A DNA stretch of 64,000 bases from Drosophila persimilis (GCF_003286085.1 NW_020825479.1:62001-126000); one strand, 5' to 3'; counted from the stretch's first letter, positions 1 through 11,597 are shown. Numbers and translations are program-made. The notes: generated by a model from the letters alone, not told the origin.

Positions 1-376
1 TTTTTTTTAAATTAATGTTATTTATTGGGGAGCATAAAGTTTGTCCGTAGTAGTAGTGGCGGTGGGGGGAAGGGACTTTTGTCATGACAGGGGGCACGGC
101 ACGGCACGGCACACGACAGACACCACAAGAAAACAGGGCACCACGGAAAAACGGAAATGGCGACACGGATATAAACTTACGTCCGACGATCGCAACCTCT
201 CGATCGGGTGGACGAGATGAGAGTGGCAGACGAGGTTCATGGTGGAACACTCCATGTCCGCCAACTCCCACACTCTCTTCTCCACTCGAAAGACCAGATC
301 GCCGATCGTCATTTACCGGTGCTCTCACCCCCGGTTCCACTTTCACTCACCCCAATATTTAGTGAGATGAAAGAAG
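1..376 (-). repeat. Polyadenylated retroposed-like sequence of unknown origin, copy 1
   Basis: On the minus strand this sequence ends in AATAAA (plus-strand TTTATT at 21-26), about 14 bases of spacer and an A-run, which is how a reverse-transcribed polyadenylated RNA looks. The window edge cuts the A-run. A near-identical copy lies at 2174-2536. The interior has a short GGCAC tandem run near 93-115 and no convincing protein. It may be the 3' end of a LINE, a SINE or a retrocopy; I do not recognise it. Open frames here are short and overlap on both strands, so I call none. Confidence 0.45.
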
Positions 377-410
377 AATGACTTTATTGGGGCTATTGGT
401 TGACTAGCTA

Positions 411-598
411 TGTTAATTAGTAAACGAATGATAGTATTAAGTTATGTTTTTCTTTAATGATTATTTATGTATTCTTTGATTTATTTTTGCTGCAACACCG
501 ATCCACACGCTCAATTCGAGATCACACAAAAGAAGAGAGAGAGTGGACACTTCAAGTGTGATAATATTATTTAATGTTATTATAGGCGTATTCCAACA
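411..598 (-). repeat. copia-family 3' LTR, duplicated copy
   Basis: The sequence starts TGTT and ends CAACA on the plus strand. It is followed at 599 by a pyrimidine-rich stretch that is a polypurine tract on the minus strand. It matches the LTR at 2826-3026 except for a 13-bp deletion and scattered substitutions. About 20 bp upstream of the LTR are also shared between the copies, so the two arose by duplication of genomic DNA rather than by two insertions. Positions 377-410 hold only this shared flank. Confidence 0.7.
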
Positions 599-932
599 CG
601 GCCCCCTCAAAAATAACATACATCATCAAAATCATAAAAATAAAAATAAAAGTTTTCATCATTAAATCAAAAAGGTAACATTCAATTGTTATTCTAATGT
701 GGTTTGTGTGCATTCTGGGAAGTGTTATGTGATCTAGCATTTGCTCTAAGGATACGGGGAAACCCCAGAAAAACCCGATCAGAACACTTTAAAATTAGAT
801 TAACATAAAATTAAATTACTTTAACAATTCATTGGTTCTTTTGGTTCAAATAAAAAAAAAAAAAATTAAATATGAATTAATGTAATAAATTCGTTAATAA
901 AGCATCATGTTCATGTTCTCATTAAATTGGAA

Positions 933-1600
933 TCATTCTTCTTGTAGTAGTCCTAATTTGTTCCGCAGTTCCACAAATCTTCCTGCAGGTAGTGGCTTCG
1001 TGAAGATGTCAGCAAGTTGGTTGTCTGTATTAATATACTCAAGAGAAATCTAATTAGTTTCAATCTGTTCTCTTGAAAAATGATATTTTATATCAATATG
1101 CTTTGCTCTTTTATGACATGAGGGATTATTTGCAATGCTAATACAGCCTTAGTTGTCTTCATAAATTTTAATGGGTTTGTCGAGTTTAAGATTAATACTA
1201 TTTAGAAGAGGCTTTAGCCATAAAGCTTCTCTTATAGCTTCAAATAGGGCCATATTCAGCTTCAGTTGATGAAGCTGCCACTGAATTCTGTCTTTTTGTA
1301 TTCCAACAAATTAAATTGGAATCGAAAATTTTAAACAAATAACCCGTTGTACTTTTTCTATCAATCTCATTACTACCCCAATCGGAATCTACATAGCCAA
1401 CTAATGTATTTTCAAATGATGTATTCTTTTTAAATATAAGCTTCATAACGATAGTTCCCTTTAAATATCTAATAACCCTTTTTAAAAATTGCCATAACTC
1501 AGCATTGTTCTTGCGACTATATCTACTCAAGATATTTACAGCGGTAGTTAAATCTGGTCGTGTACACAGCATTATGTACATTAAACAGCCAATAAGATTA
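933..1600 (-). pseudogene. copia-family pol 3' end (RNase H), duplicated copy
   Basis: This is the C-terminal part of a Ty1/copia polyprotein read on the minus strand. It shows the RNase H core with YVDSDW and the STEAEY motif, then the terminal segment ending at a TGA on plus 933-935. The frame is broken after STEAEY and by a stop near 1050. The 5' side is cut at about 1600, where a BEL LTR scrap begins. Positions 599-932 are the untranslated tail between the pol stop and the LTR, AT-rich with an A-run near 850; I see no gene there. Confidence 0.8.
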
Positions 1601-1604
1601 CGAC

Positions 1605-1649
1605 ATGATAGCCCGAGAGCGATAGAGCTGCTCGGGGACGCTGTTAAGC
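1605..1649 (-). repeat. 45-bp scrap of the BEL/Pao LTR
   Basis: The sequence matches positions about 4492-4537 and 9892-9936 inside the two LTRs of the BEL element, with one or two differences. It is joined directly to copia on the left and to a mini-me fragment on the right, so it marks a recombination or repair junction rather than an insertion. Confidence 0.7.
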
Positions 1650-2172
1650 GATTCGACACACCCCCTTCCGCCCCCGCAAAGGACGAAAATCTGGGGCAAC
1701 CACAAATCTCAGAGACTATTAAGGCTAGAGTAAACTAATTTGGTATCCGCACTTTTGTTAGATCTCACTATAAAATGTTCAGAATTTCGCCCCACCCCCA
1801 TCCGCCCCCACAAAGAAAGAAAATCTGTTGCATCCACAATATTGCAGATTCGAGAATCATTTTTATAGCCAATAGGAACAAATCAATTCGAGAAAACTAA
1901 AAACGCAGAATCATAGAGAATGACCATATCTATCAGATTGCTGAGTCTGGATCAGATCGGATCATTTTTATAGCCAATAGGAACAAATCAATTTGCACTG
2001 GCTACGCAGCGCCCGACGTCACGCTTAGACTGATTTTCTGTCTCTCTCGCACGCACTCTTTGTCGTGTCGTTTAATATTAGCGGCGTCTGCCGGAGGAGA
2101 GCCATACTGACTTAGTATCGGGTATAACTGTAGAGTTGCGGTGTCCGCAGCAACTGACAACGTTACCCCTCG
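1650..2172 (-). mobile_element. mini-me/DINE-like element, rearranged head part
   Basis: This holds the head-side two modules of the mini-me family, reversed relative to the copy at 22361-23452 and ending in the head hairpin and a CCCCTCG terminus. The tail with its GTCY microsatellite is missing. About 33 bp (1856-1888) is repeated at 1961-1993, so the fragment was rearranged after truncation. Confidence 0.75.
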
Positions 2173-2173
2173 C

Positions 2174-2536
2174 TTTTTTTAAATTAATGTTATTTATTGG
2201 GGAGCAGAAAGTTTGTCGGTAGTAGTAGTGGTGGTGGGGGGAAGGGACTTTTGTCATGTCAGGGGGCACGGCACTGCACGGCACACGACAGACACCACAA
2301 GAAAACAGGGCACCACGGAAAAACGGAAATGGCGACACGGCAAAAACAATCAAAAGGCGACACGAAACGACACGACACGGTTATAAACTTATGTCCGACG
2401 ATCGTAACCTCTCCATGTCCGCCAACTCCTACACTCTCCCCTCCACTCGAAAGACCCGATCGCCGATCGTCATTTACCGGTGCTCTCACCCCCGGTTCCA
2501 CTTTCACTCACCCCAATATTTAGTGAGATGAAAGAA
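2174..2536 (-). repeat. Polyadenylated retroposed-like sequence, copy 2
   Basis: Second copy of the 1-376 sequence. Here the minus-strand A-run is complete and abuts the mini-me terminus at 2172, with the poly(A) signal at plus 2193-2198. A 30-bp segment present in copy 1 (around 200-235) is missing and about 20 bp near 2340-2365 is extra. Origin unknown. Confidence 0.45.
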
Positions 2537-2800
2537 GTCCTGGGGCAGCAGTACCGATAAGTAGGCAATGAAAAATTTCATGGCTGTTTTAGTGACTTTT
2601 AGTGACTGTCGGTGTTGTTGTTGGTTCACGGCCCGTGTCGCATGTTCTCTGTGCTGTTTGTATTGGCTGCTCTGTTGTAAGGGGATGGGTTGGGAAGGGA
2701 AAGGGGAAATTTGCCTGCTCCCGTATAACCGCCCGGATACTGTAAACTTCCGGATCTTACGATCCGGGCGCGAGACGCTCCGAGGAGTCGCCCGCATAGC
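2537..2800. other. Unassigned 264-bp insert
   Basis: This stretch interrupts the duplicated block: copy 1 lacks it, and the homologous sequence resumes at about 2800. It contains a GATCC-type inverted repeat near 2750-2768 and no convincing ORF. I do not recognise it. Confidence 0.4.
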
Positions 2801-2825
2801 ATTGGGGCTATTGGTTGACTAGCTA

Positions 2826-3026
2826 TGTTAATTAGTAAACGAATGACAGTATTAAGTTATATTTTTCTTTAATGATTATTTATGTATTCTTTGATTTATT
2901 TTTGCTGCAACACCGGTCCACACATTCAATTCGAGATCACACAAAAGAAGAGAGAGAGTGGACACTTCAAGTGTGATAATATTATTTAATGTTATTATTT
3001 GAATGTTGAATAGGCGTATTCCAACA
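2826..3026 (-). repeat. copia-family 3' LTR
   Basis: A 201-bp segment, TGTT to CAACA on the plus strand, next to a polypurine tract. It is shorter than the roughly 276 bp usual for copia of D. melanogaster but has the same end motifs. The start at 2826 is chosen from the TG and terminal inverted repeat; the shared upstream flank means it could be a little longer. Confidence 0.7.
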
Positions 3027-3040
3027 CGCCCCCTCAAAAA
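3027..3040 (-). promoter_or_regulatory. copia polypurine tract
   Basis: On the minus strand a GAGGGGGCG run directly precedes the LTR start, the position where plus-strand DNA synthesis is primed in LTR elements. The duplicate at 599-610 has the same run with one extra G. Confidence 0.7.
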
Positions 3041-3359
3041 TAACATTCATCATCAAAATCATAAAAATAAAAAGAAAGTTTTCATCATTAAATCAAAAAG
3101 GTAACATTCAATTGTTATTCTAATGTGGTTGGAGTGCATTCTGGGAAGTGTTATGTGATCTAGCATTTGCTCTAAGGATACGGGAAAAACCCAGAAAAAC
3201 CCGATCAGAAAACTTTAAAATTAGATTCACATTAAATTAAATTACTTTAACAATTCACTGCTTCTTTTGGTTCAAATCAAAAAAAAAAAAAATTAAATAT
3301 GAATTAATCTAATAAATTCGTTAGTAAAGCATCATGTTCATGTTCTCATTAAATTGGAA

Positions 3360-4235
3360 TCATTCTTCTTGTAGTAGTCCTAATTTGTTCCGCAGTTCCG
3401 CAAATCTTCCAGCAGGTAGTGGCTTCGTGAAGATGTCAGCAAGTTGGTTGTCTGTCTAAATATACTCAAGAGAAATCTCATTAGTTTCTATCTGTTCTCT
3501 TGAAAAATGATATTTTATATCAATATGCTTTGCTCTTTTATGACATGAGGGATTATTTGCAATGCTAATACAGCCTTAGTTGTCTTCATAAATTTTAATG
3601 GGTTTGTCGAGCTTAAGATTAATACTATTTAGAAGAGACTTTAGCCATAAAGCTTCTCTTATAGCTTCAAATAGGGCCATATATTCAGCTTCAGTTGATG
3701 AATTCACTGAATTCTGTCTTTTTGTATTCCAACAAATTAAATTGGAATCGAAAATTTTAAACAAATAACCCGTTGTACTTTTTCTATCAATCTCATTACT
3801 ACCCCAATCGGAATCTACATAGCCAACTAATGTATTTTCAAATGATGTATTCTTTTTAAATATAAGCTTCGTATCAATAGTTCCCTTTAAATATCTAATA
3901 ACCCTTTTTAAACATTGCCATAACTCAGCATTGTTCTTGCTACTATATCTACTCAAGATATTTACAGCGGTAGCTAAATCTGGTCGTGTACACAGCATTA
4001 TGTACATTAAACATCCAATAACGTAACCTTATTGGAGTGGAGCATTGTAGTCTTCATCTGAGTTAAGTAACTCATAATTTAGTTTATTTAGTAATGGAGT
4101 ACTGACTGAATTGCAACTATCCATGTTAAATTTATTTAAAATTCTTTTTACATATGCAGCTTGACTCAAATATATTTTGTCTTTTGTATTTTCTACTCTG
4201 ATAGCGATAAAATGTTTTATCTCATTTAAGTCAGT
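3360..4235 (-). pseudogene. copia-family pol: end of reverse transcriptase and RNase H
   Basis: On the minus strand 4235-4029 carries the thumb and connection part of a copia reverse transcriptase (it includes the residues HFIAIRVE), and 4019-3576 carries RNase H with YVDSDW, STGYLF and STEAEYMAL. The frame changes between the two parts and a stop follows IYEDN near 3576; homologous residues continue to the TGA at 3360-3362. The RNase H copy has lost two alanines beside STEAEY compared with the copy at 933-1600. Positions 3041-3359 are the untranslated tail. Confidence 0.85.
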
Positions 4236-4708
4236 TGTTAAGCTATTAAGCGTTTTTAATAACTGTTGCAATTTGAAGTTAATGAAAGTCGAGAGGCTGT
4301 TTATAATTCACAATTTATGTGCATATGTAAGCCAACTTATCGCGTATGTACATATGGGGATGATTGGGCGAATGATTGATTTGAGGATGTTAATCTAATA
4401 GCTGCGACGATTAGCTCAAGACTGCCCATGCAAGGGCTGTCGGGCCAAATTGCCGGGTCCTATGCAGCAAGCTTACACGCGAGCGAGAGCGTATGATAGC
4501 CCGAGAGCGTTAGAGCTGCTCGGGGACGCTGTTAAGCCGAGTACGAGAGATTGCGACATAAGGAGACGAAAGAATTCCGCTGCATGCGCATATGCGGTAG
4601 CAAATTATCTTTGCAGTGGGGGCATTGGAAACGACAACACCAAAATGCATTACCTTTGGGCCGCACCACTGGCAATAATTTAAAATATTTAAGCTGCTTG
4701 ACCCGACA
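4236..4708 (-). repeat. BEL/Pao 3' LTR
   Basis: 473 bp, TGTTAAG to CCCGACA on the plus strand, with matching TG/CA ends. It carries 22 bp near 4380-4401 that the other LTR lacks. It lies downstream of pol on the minus strand, so it is the 3' LTR. Confidence 0.9.
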
Positions 4709-4720
4709 TACTCCCCCCGT
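4709..4720 (-). promoter_or_regulatory. BEL/Pao polypurine tract
   Basis: The minus strand reads ACGGGGGGAGTA immediately before the 3' LTR, as expected for the plus-strand primer. Confidence 0.75.
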
Positions 4721-4802
4721 TGGAAGCCTGACTTTCAACAGCATCTTTAAGGGACAGCAGGCAAAGCTTGTTGACGGCGCGCTTGGTGATTCCAGATGAC
4801 GT

Positions 4803-7782
4803 CTACAGCACAGCAACTCGGGAAACGCCATCTCGTTCAGGCAAAAGCTCGACCACTCTCGCCAGTGGCCACTTCATGGGAGGAAGATTCTCATCCTTGA
4901 CAAGAACCAAATCTGCGACTGCTAAACTAGGCTTCTCAGTGCACCACTTTGAGCGCTGCTGCAGTGACGTTATGTACTCCTCCTTCCACCGGGACCAAAA
5001 GAGCTGCTGCAGGTACGAAATGCGCTGCCAGCCGTCCAGGCGATCGAAGTTTAAGAAATGCGCTGGAGTTAGAACATCTAGATCGGCAGGGCTCTCTGAA
5101 ATTGAAACTAAAGGTCTTGAATTAATCATTGGCGTGATGTGGCACAACAGCGTCCGCAGCTCGTCAAATCCAAGAACCGAGTTGCATATCGCACGGTAGA
5201 AGTGGTACTTGGCCGTCTTCACTGCAGCCTCCCATAGACCACCAAAATGAGGGGAGCGCGGAGGAATGAAATGCCAGTCTATAGCCTCGACCAAGCAAAA
5301 ATCCAGCAGCGCCTTCTGATGGTCATCGCGGAGGACCAGGCGCTTTAATTCCTTCAGCTCATTCTTAGCGCCGTCAAAATTGGTTGCGTTGTATGACCAA
5401 ATTTGCCGCGGCTTTCGTCTGGTACATATGAAGCGCTTTAGTCCATGTAGAAAAGCAACTGTGGATAAGTCCTTTATAAGCTCCAGATGAACAGCCTTGG
5501 TAGCGAAACAAATGAAGACGCAGACGTAGCACTTGATTGGAGCCTTGTTGCGTGCCTCCGGTTTGTAGAAAAGGCATGACAACCATCGAGGCGCTCCTTT
5601 GGAAGATCCGCCATAATATGCTCCAATACCCTGGGCTTCAGTCGAAAGCATCTTACGCACTTATTTACTGCTTTGTTTACCGTCTTCCTCCCCCCAATAG
5701 ACCAATATTGGGATCGAATTAGTCCAAGCAAAGCTCGAGGACCAGCGTGCAGATTCCGCTCATGAAAATGGGAGATTATTGCAAGAGTCAGTGGATGGCT
5801 GCTGGGCAAGATGATTGGACCATCAAAATCCAACGAAGAGTTTTTCAGTCGACCATCTACCCTGTGAAGTCCAAACTGATCCATGAATGGCGATAACGAT
5901 GCGATTGAGCTCGATGAGGAGACTGCTCCCTTTGCCCGCAGTGACTTCATGTCCTCCCATAGCTGACTACGCTGGACTAGTCGTAGCAATACCTGGGTTC
6001 CATGTTCAATGTCTGAGACAGTGAGTCCGGGGCGCCGAATTCGGTTGCAAAACTTGTGAATGTATCCGAAAACGCGTTGCAAAGAAGCAAATGAATTCGC
6101 ATACTTGGAATCAGCAATAATGTCCATGTAGGGCGATTTGACCAGAAGAGCCTTCCGACGAAGTTCAAGGACTGGCTTATCAAGTAGCACAGTGGGTGGC
6201 CAGTCATCTGAGGAGCCGCAAAGAAATGGAGGACCATGAGCCCAAAGAGGTGACTCATTCAGCTCAGTCGGATGAGCCCCTCGAGACAGAATGTCGGCTG
6301 GGTTTAAAGCTGTGGGAACATAGAGCCATTCCATTTTTTCGGTCATTTCCTGAATCGTTGACACTCTATTTGCAACAAAAATATTAAATCTTGACGGCTC
6401 ATCCCGAATCCAAGAGAGCGCAACGGCAGAATCACACCAACAGTAACACCTTTCCTTGAATAAATTCATTCCAGCTACCTCAGATATGAGCCTAGCCAGC
6501 AACTCCGCTCCACAAAGCTCCAACTTTGGTACTGTAAGTGTCTTCAAAGGAGCCACACGAGATTTGGCACAAAGTAAGTGACTGCTGGAATGCTGAGCCT
6601 TGGACACGACATAAATGCATGCACCATAAGCCTCGCAAAATCCGTGAATTTCCAGCGTAGAGTCTGGAAGGAGTACAAGCCGAGGAAATTCAAGACGACG
6701 AATCTGACCAAACCTGGTGCATATTTCCTGCCACTCGGTGGTCAGTGCGACTGGAAGGCTTTCATCCCAGGACAACTTCTCTTGGCACAAACGCTGGAGA
6801 AAGATTTTGGATTTAGTAATTACGGGACCAGCTAGTCCGAGAGAATCGTAGAATCGCGCTATGGATGACAAAACAGAGCGCCTGCAGGAATTCAAAGAAG
6901 ATTGAAGGGGCGAAAACGAAAATAATAGTAGATCCGAAACCGGATCCCACGCAAGTCCTAAAGTTTTAGTCACATGGCTGCCATCGTCGAACTTCAAAAA
7001 TGTTTCCTTGTCCTCTTCCGGAACTCCATCCAGCACAGCAGGGACGTTCGAACACCATTTCCTCAATCTGAACTGACCTCTAGACAAAATTCCAGTAGTT
7101 TGCTCCCGAATTCGGATAGCCTCCTCCTGCGAGCTGGCTCCAGATATCAAGTCATCCACGTAGAAGTCACGGCGAAGGATTTCAGCTCCAACTAGAAACG
7201 CCATCTGCTCGTCCATTGCCAACTGATGCATCGCTCGCACAGATAAATAGGAGACAGGCTTCGTCCCATAAGTAACGGTGTCCAATTGAAACACACGCAA
7301 GTCTTCTTCCCTGGAGTTTCTCCACAGAATACACTGCAAGTTGCTATCCTCGGTCGAGACGTAATCGCAACGGCGTATGACCGAAATCGAGCAAGAATAT
7401 GAAACAGTTTGGGTTGGATTACGGGACCAGCCATTAAAACGTCGTTCAGGGAATATCCAGATGAGGTTGAAGCGGATCCATCAAAAACGACGCGAAGCTT
7501 GGTCGTAGAACTATCTTCCTTCATGACGCAATGGTGAGGCAAAAAATATCGGCAGTTGCTGATTGACTGGGTAGGAACCTGAGACATATGGCCTAAATCA
7601 AGGTACTCCTTTATAAATGCTGCATACTGAGATTTAACATCAGGGCGACGATCTAACCTTCTCTCAAGGGTCAGGAATCTACGAAGCGGTTGATTGTAGG
7701 ATTCTCCAAGGAGATCCAAATTATATTTTGCTGGCAGCCGAACACAATAATCGCCTTTATGTAGTCGACAGAAATGCTGCAC
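4803..7782 (-). pseudogene. BEL/Pao pol: reverse transcriptase, RNase H, integrase
   Basis: Three overlapping open stretches in different frames carry the pol domains in order: reverse transcriptase from about 7700 with the active site YVDDL (plus 7148-7162), RNase H with WCDSAVAL near 6440, an integrase zinc finger (H..H..C..C, about 5790-5660) and the integrase core to about 5100, then the C-terminal domain usual in Pao pol. A frameshift with loss of sequence near 7330-7400 removes the first catalytic Asp region of the reverse transcriptase, and a second shift falls near 5600. In the integrase the second catalytic Asp reads Tyr (plus 5391-5393) while the WEAAVK glutamate remains. The element cannot encode working enzymes. 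Confidence 0.88.
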
Positions 7783-7844
7783 AAAGTGTGCTTCACAATC
7801 TAGCTCTTCTTTGGTAGACTTTATTATTGGTTCGATGCAATTTT

Positions 7845-9368
7845 CTACCTCCCAAAACCTCCGAAGAAGAACCTCAAGCCGATCCTCTGGACTCTGGATC
7901 CTCTTCCCGAGACTGCAGTCGATGATTTCATTTTTCGAAGCTGAAGCTGATTCGCGAAACGAGAAGTTATTAGATGAAACTGGGAGCCGGAATCCAGCAA
8001 CGCTCGGCAGGGAACTAAAACTCCGGAACGATTTTTGACTAAGACCGTGGCCGTGGCAAGTAGAACAACACCATAGCTGAGATCTTGGGCAATAAGGGCA
8101 GACGAGGTAGCCGCTGAAGTAGAGGGCTCAGTGGTATGCTCAGACGGCGTAGACTCAGACAGCGCAGACTGAGATGGAGTATACGGCGCTGATTTCCCTT
8201 GGACTGCGGTATCTTCAGGGCTACCAAAATGAAGGAGGGTATGGTGTCGACCCCCGCAGGTACGACAGTTGCTCGAGGTGCACTGAAGTAATCGATGCCC
8301 TGTTCTGAGACAATTTATACACAACGAAAGCCGCTTGGCTTCTTTATGGCGATTTGTGGGGGACAGCGCTTTAAACTTCTGACAGTGCTGGACCTCGTGA
8401 GCACCATCGTTGCACAGCACGCAGCGTGCTACGGTTTGGTTCGTTGTAACCAATGTGGACCTAGAATTGTTATGCTTTCTACTTCTGCCCACCTGATTGC
8501 TCAACGCATAGCTTGCCATAGAAAAGTCCATCGTCTCCAATGATCTGCATCGCTGCTCCAAGAACGAGGCCATAGATTCCCACGACGGAATTAAGTTGGC
8601 GACTGACCACTGACCCAGGTTCCACAGCCTGAAGCGCCAAGATCTCATTGATGTGTGCCTGAAAAACCAATCGCCGATTATTGAATCTGTTTTCCAACAA
8701 ATCTAATGCCACAGCATAATTGCCATCTGAGATTTCCAGCGACCGAACAGTCTCCAATGCCGAATCCCGCAGACATGAACGCAAATGCTGGAGCTTTTCT
8801 ATGTTTTTCGATGATGGTGACAAACATTGAATAAAAGTCTGTCCAGTTCGCATACCCGCCGCTAAACGTCGGCAATTGTATAGGAGGCAGGGATGGTACT
8901 TGTCTACGGTGAGGTAGAAATTGCGAGCCGGCAAACTCAACCGTAGTGATTCCTCCAGCCAAGGTAGAATGAAACGGCATGCGGCCGCTACTCTTAGCCA
9001 TTTCCCTCATAATCGCCGCCTTCAGCGAGCTGGCAAGTGACTCAAAAATGTCACACAAACCACTGTGAATTTCGCTTCGATCCAATTCCTCAAATTTGCC
9101 GATCAACTTCTCGACTTGCTCTTGCTTTACCACGAGCATGTAGTAGTCACAGTCCGACGACTCATTCTGTCAAGCGGTAGCTTGATGTTTCCATTTTCTC
9201 GCATAATTCCGTTGACTTAAGCTTCAAAAAAGACACCCTGTTTTGCTCACTGGTTATTGGAATTTCGTTAGCAGCATTAATTTCCATGGTAGCGGCAGCG
9301 TTAGCAGAAAGACCAACGTCTCTAGCGGGAAGATTATCGCAAAGAGTATCACGAGCAATAGACGACAA
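7845..9368 (-). pseudogene. BEL/Pao gag and protease
   Basis: On the minus strand this holds the Pao-type Gag: an N-terminal coiled segment (9368-9020), a capsid-like region with LPTFSGGYANWTDF near 8860 and a helical part to about 8580, then Cys/His knuckles at about 8440-8240 (CVLCNDGAHEVQHC, CINCLRTGHRLLQC, CRTCGGRHHTLLH). A retropepsin-type segment with LLDSGSQ follows near 7980-7960. At least three frames are needed, so the gene is broken. The most upstream Met, at 9368, is only a guess at the start. Confidence 0.82.
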
Positions 9369-9639
9369 GAACCGAGCCCAGCAAGCGAACAGCTATGTAC
9401 GAACTGTAATACAAAGGCGACCGGTGTAAGAAACGTTTCTTGCGGGAAGATGACCGAAAAGAGAAGCGCAAGCCATCAGCTACGTGCACTACCGAAAATG
9501 CAGGAGGGGCCGGTTTACATATATATGTATGGATAACTTATGTGGTGGATGACACTGGTTGAGATGGCAATTAGTTTAGATCTTTTAATGCATTATACAT
9601 TAGTTTGTGATTGCACTGATGGATTATTTATTGCACAAT

Positions 9640-9655
9640 CACGTCGGGGTCACCA
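9640..9655 (-). promoter_or_regulatory. BEL/Pao primer binding site
   Basis: The minus strand reads TGGTGACCCCGACGTG two bases after the 5' LTR end, the position and TGG start of a tRNA primer site. I do not assign the tRNA. Confidence 0.7.
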
Positions 9656-9657
9656 AA

Positions 9658-10107
9658 TGTTAAGCTATTGAGCGTTTTTAATAACTGTTGCAATTTGAAG
9701 TTAATGAAAGTCGAGAGGCTGTTTATAATTCACAATTTATTTGCATATGTAAACCAACTTATCGCTTATGTACATATGGGGATGATTGGGCGAACGATTG
9801 ATGCGACGATTAGCTCAAGACTGCCCATGCAAGGGCTGACGGACCAAATTGCCGGGCCTTATGCAGCAAGCTTAGTCGCGAGCGAGAGCGTATGATAGCC
9901 CGAGAGCGTTAGAGCTGCTCGGGGACGCTGTTAAGCCGAGTACGAGAGATTGCGACATAAGGAGACGAAAGAATTTCGCTGCATGCGCATATGCGGTAGC
10001 AAATGATCTTTGCAGTGGGGGCATTGGAAACGACAACACCAAAATGCATTTCCTTTGGGCCGCACCACTGGCAATAATTTAAAATATTTAAGCTGCTTGA
10101 CCCGACA
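9658..10107 (-). repeat. BEL/Pao 5' LTR
   Basis: 450 bp, matching the LTR at 4236-4708 apart from one 22-bp indel and point changes. It lies upstream of gag on the minus strand and next to the primer site. Confidence 0.9.
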
Positions 10108-10112
10108 TCAGT
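10108..10112. repeat. Target-site duplication TCAGT of the BEL element
   Basis: The five bases after the right LTR equal the five before the left LTR (4231-4235). Removing the element and one copy rejoins the copia reverse transcriptase. Confidence 0.9.
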
Positions 10113-11597
10113 CATTCTAAATCTTTCGCTTAAATACTTTTTGAAATTATTCATTCTATCCATATCCCTTGTCGCTATTACTACATCATCAACATATAAT
10201 AATACATATATGTTTTTCTTTATGTCACCTCTATCAAGAATATGTATGCAACGATCTAGGGCAGAGTTTACAAAATCGAATTCTCAGCACCGCATGATAC
10301 GCCCTGAGGAGGCCGCATATATATCTCCTCACTGAATGTACCATTGAGGAAAGCTGTTTTAACATCCATCTGATGGACTTTCAAATTAAACTGGACTGCC
10401 AATGATAGTACGAACCTAAAACTTTCTTCATAGTCTACTTGGTACTTTTGAGTAACATCTACTGTCTACAATATTTTTGTTTTCTGGCTTCTTTATAATT
10501 GTCCAGGTGTTATTAATTTCATGGGCATTTAACTCTGTATTTATTGCCTCCTCGCAATCAGATTTATCATTCCTAAAATTTATTTCATCAAAAGAATGTG
10601 GAACTTCATCAAACGTTATATGGGCATTTAATATAAATTGGTTAAAGCTTTTATCATGTTCTTTATAAGACACCTTCGGCTTAGACTTTAACCTCTCACT
10701 TTTTCTACTAATTATATTAGTATCCATATTTTCTTCACGACAATTATCTGGCTGATCAGCTTTTTCACAATCCTTACTCTCATTCGGGATATATAATTCT
10801 TACTATCATTCAGGAAATCAGTTCTTCTTTTCCTACTTTCATTCGGAAAATTCAGCTTTTCGTATTATTTACTTTCATTCAGGATTTCACATTCCGTTCT
10901 TTCATTCGGGAAATTAAACTGATACCATTCCTTACTCTCATTCAGGATTCCACATTCCGTACTATCATTCGGGAAATTAAGCTGATCAGATTCCTTACTC
11001 TCATTCAGGAATTCTTGTTGACTTCTTTCCTTACTCTCTTTCGGCAAATCTGTTTCAAATTTTACTTCTCTAGAATAAAGCACATTAGTCTCGTCTACGA
11101 CAACATCTCTTGGGCTTTCTATTGTGCCACAGCTCATATGGGGACATTTTACAATCACCAAGTGCTTTGCTAGGAATTCTGTTGATTAGATATGTTGCAG
11201 TTAGCATAGCTTCACCCCAAAAACTGTTGTCTAACTGTTGCACCATTTACCATAGCACGAGCTTTCTCTGTAATGGTTCTTCTCATTCGCTCCGAAACAC
11301 CATTCAATTGAGGTGTATGTGGCACTGTCAAATGATAACTTATTCCTTTATTAACGCAGAACTACCGTTGTTAATGTACAAATTGACAATCTTGAAATTA
11401 AAATGAGCCTCGCTCTTTGCTACAAAATCTTTAAATACATTGAATACATCTGATTTATATTTTAACAAATAGATTTCACAATCATGTGTAAATTGATCTA
11501 CGAAGATCACAAAATAATTTTTATCGTCTAGTGTAACTGGTTTAATGGGGCCACATACATCTGAATGTATTACAAACAAGGGTCGTTTTATATAATT
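10113..11597 (-). pseudogene. copia-family pol: integrase to reverse transcriptase
   Basis: Reading down the minus strand: integrase core from 11597 with HSDVCGPI and the NGVSERM glutamate region near 11300; a low-complexity linker at 11100-10800 made of imperfect repeats of NESKE and NFPN; the start of reverse transcriptase with INTELNAHEINNTW near 10540; and the YVDD active site near 10175-10205. Several frameshifts and a small deletion near 10260-10310 break it. The integrase is cut at 11597 by Gypsy A and the reverse transcriptase at 10113 by the BEL element. Confidence 0.85.

Larger units (their letters stand above)
4236..10107 (-). mobile_element. BEL/Pao LTR retrotransposon inserted in copia
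   Basis: A full-length but decayed BEL/Pao element with two LTRs (4236-4708 and 9658-10107), a primer site, a polypurine tract, and gag and pol on the minus strand. It is flanked by TCAGT at 4231-4235 and 10108-10112, a clean 5-bp target duplication inside the copia reverse transcriptase. The LTRs differ by a 22-bp indel and several substitutions, so the insertion is not recent. Frameshifts split gag and pol at several places. Confidence 0.92.
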
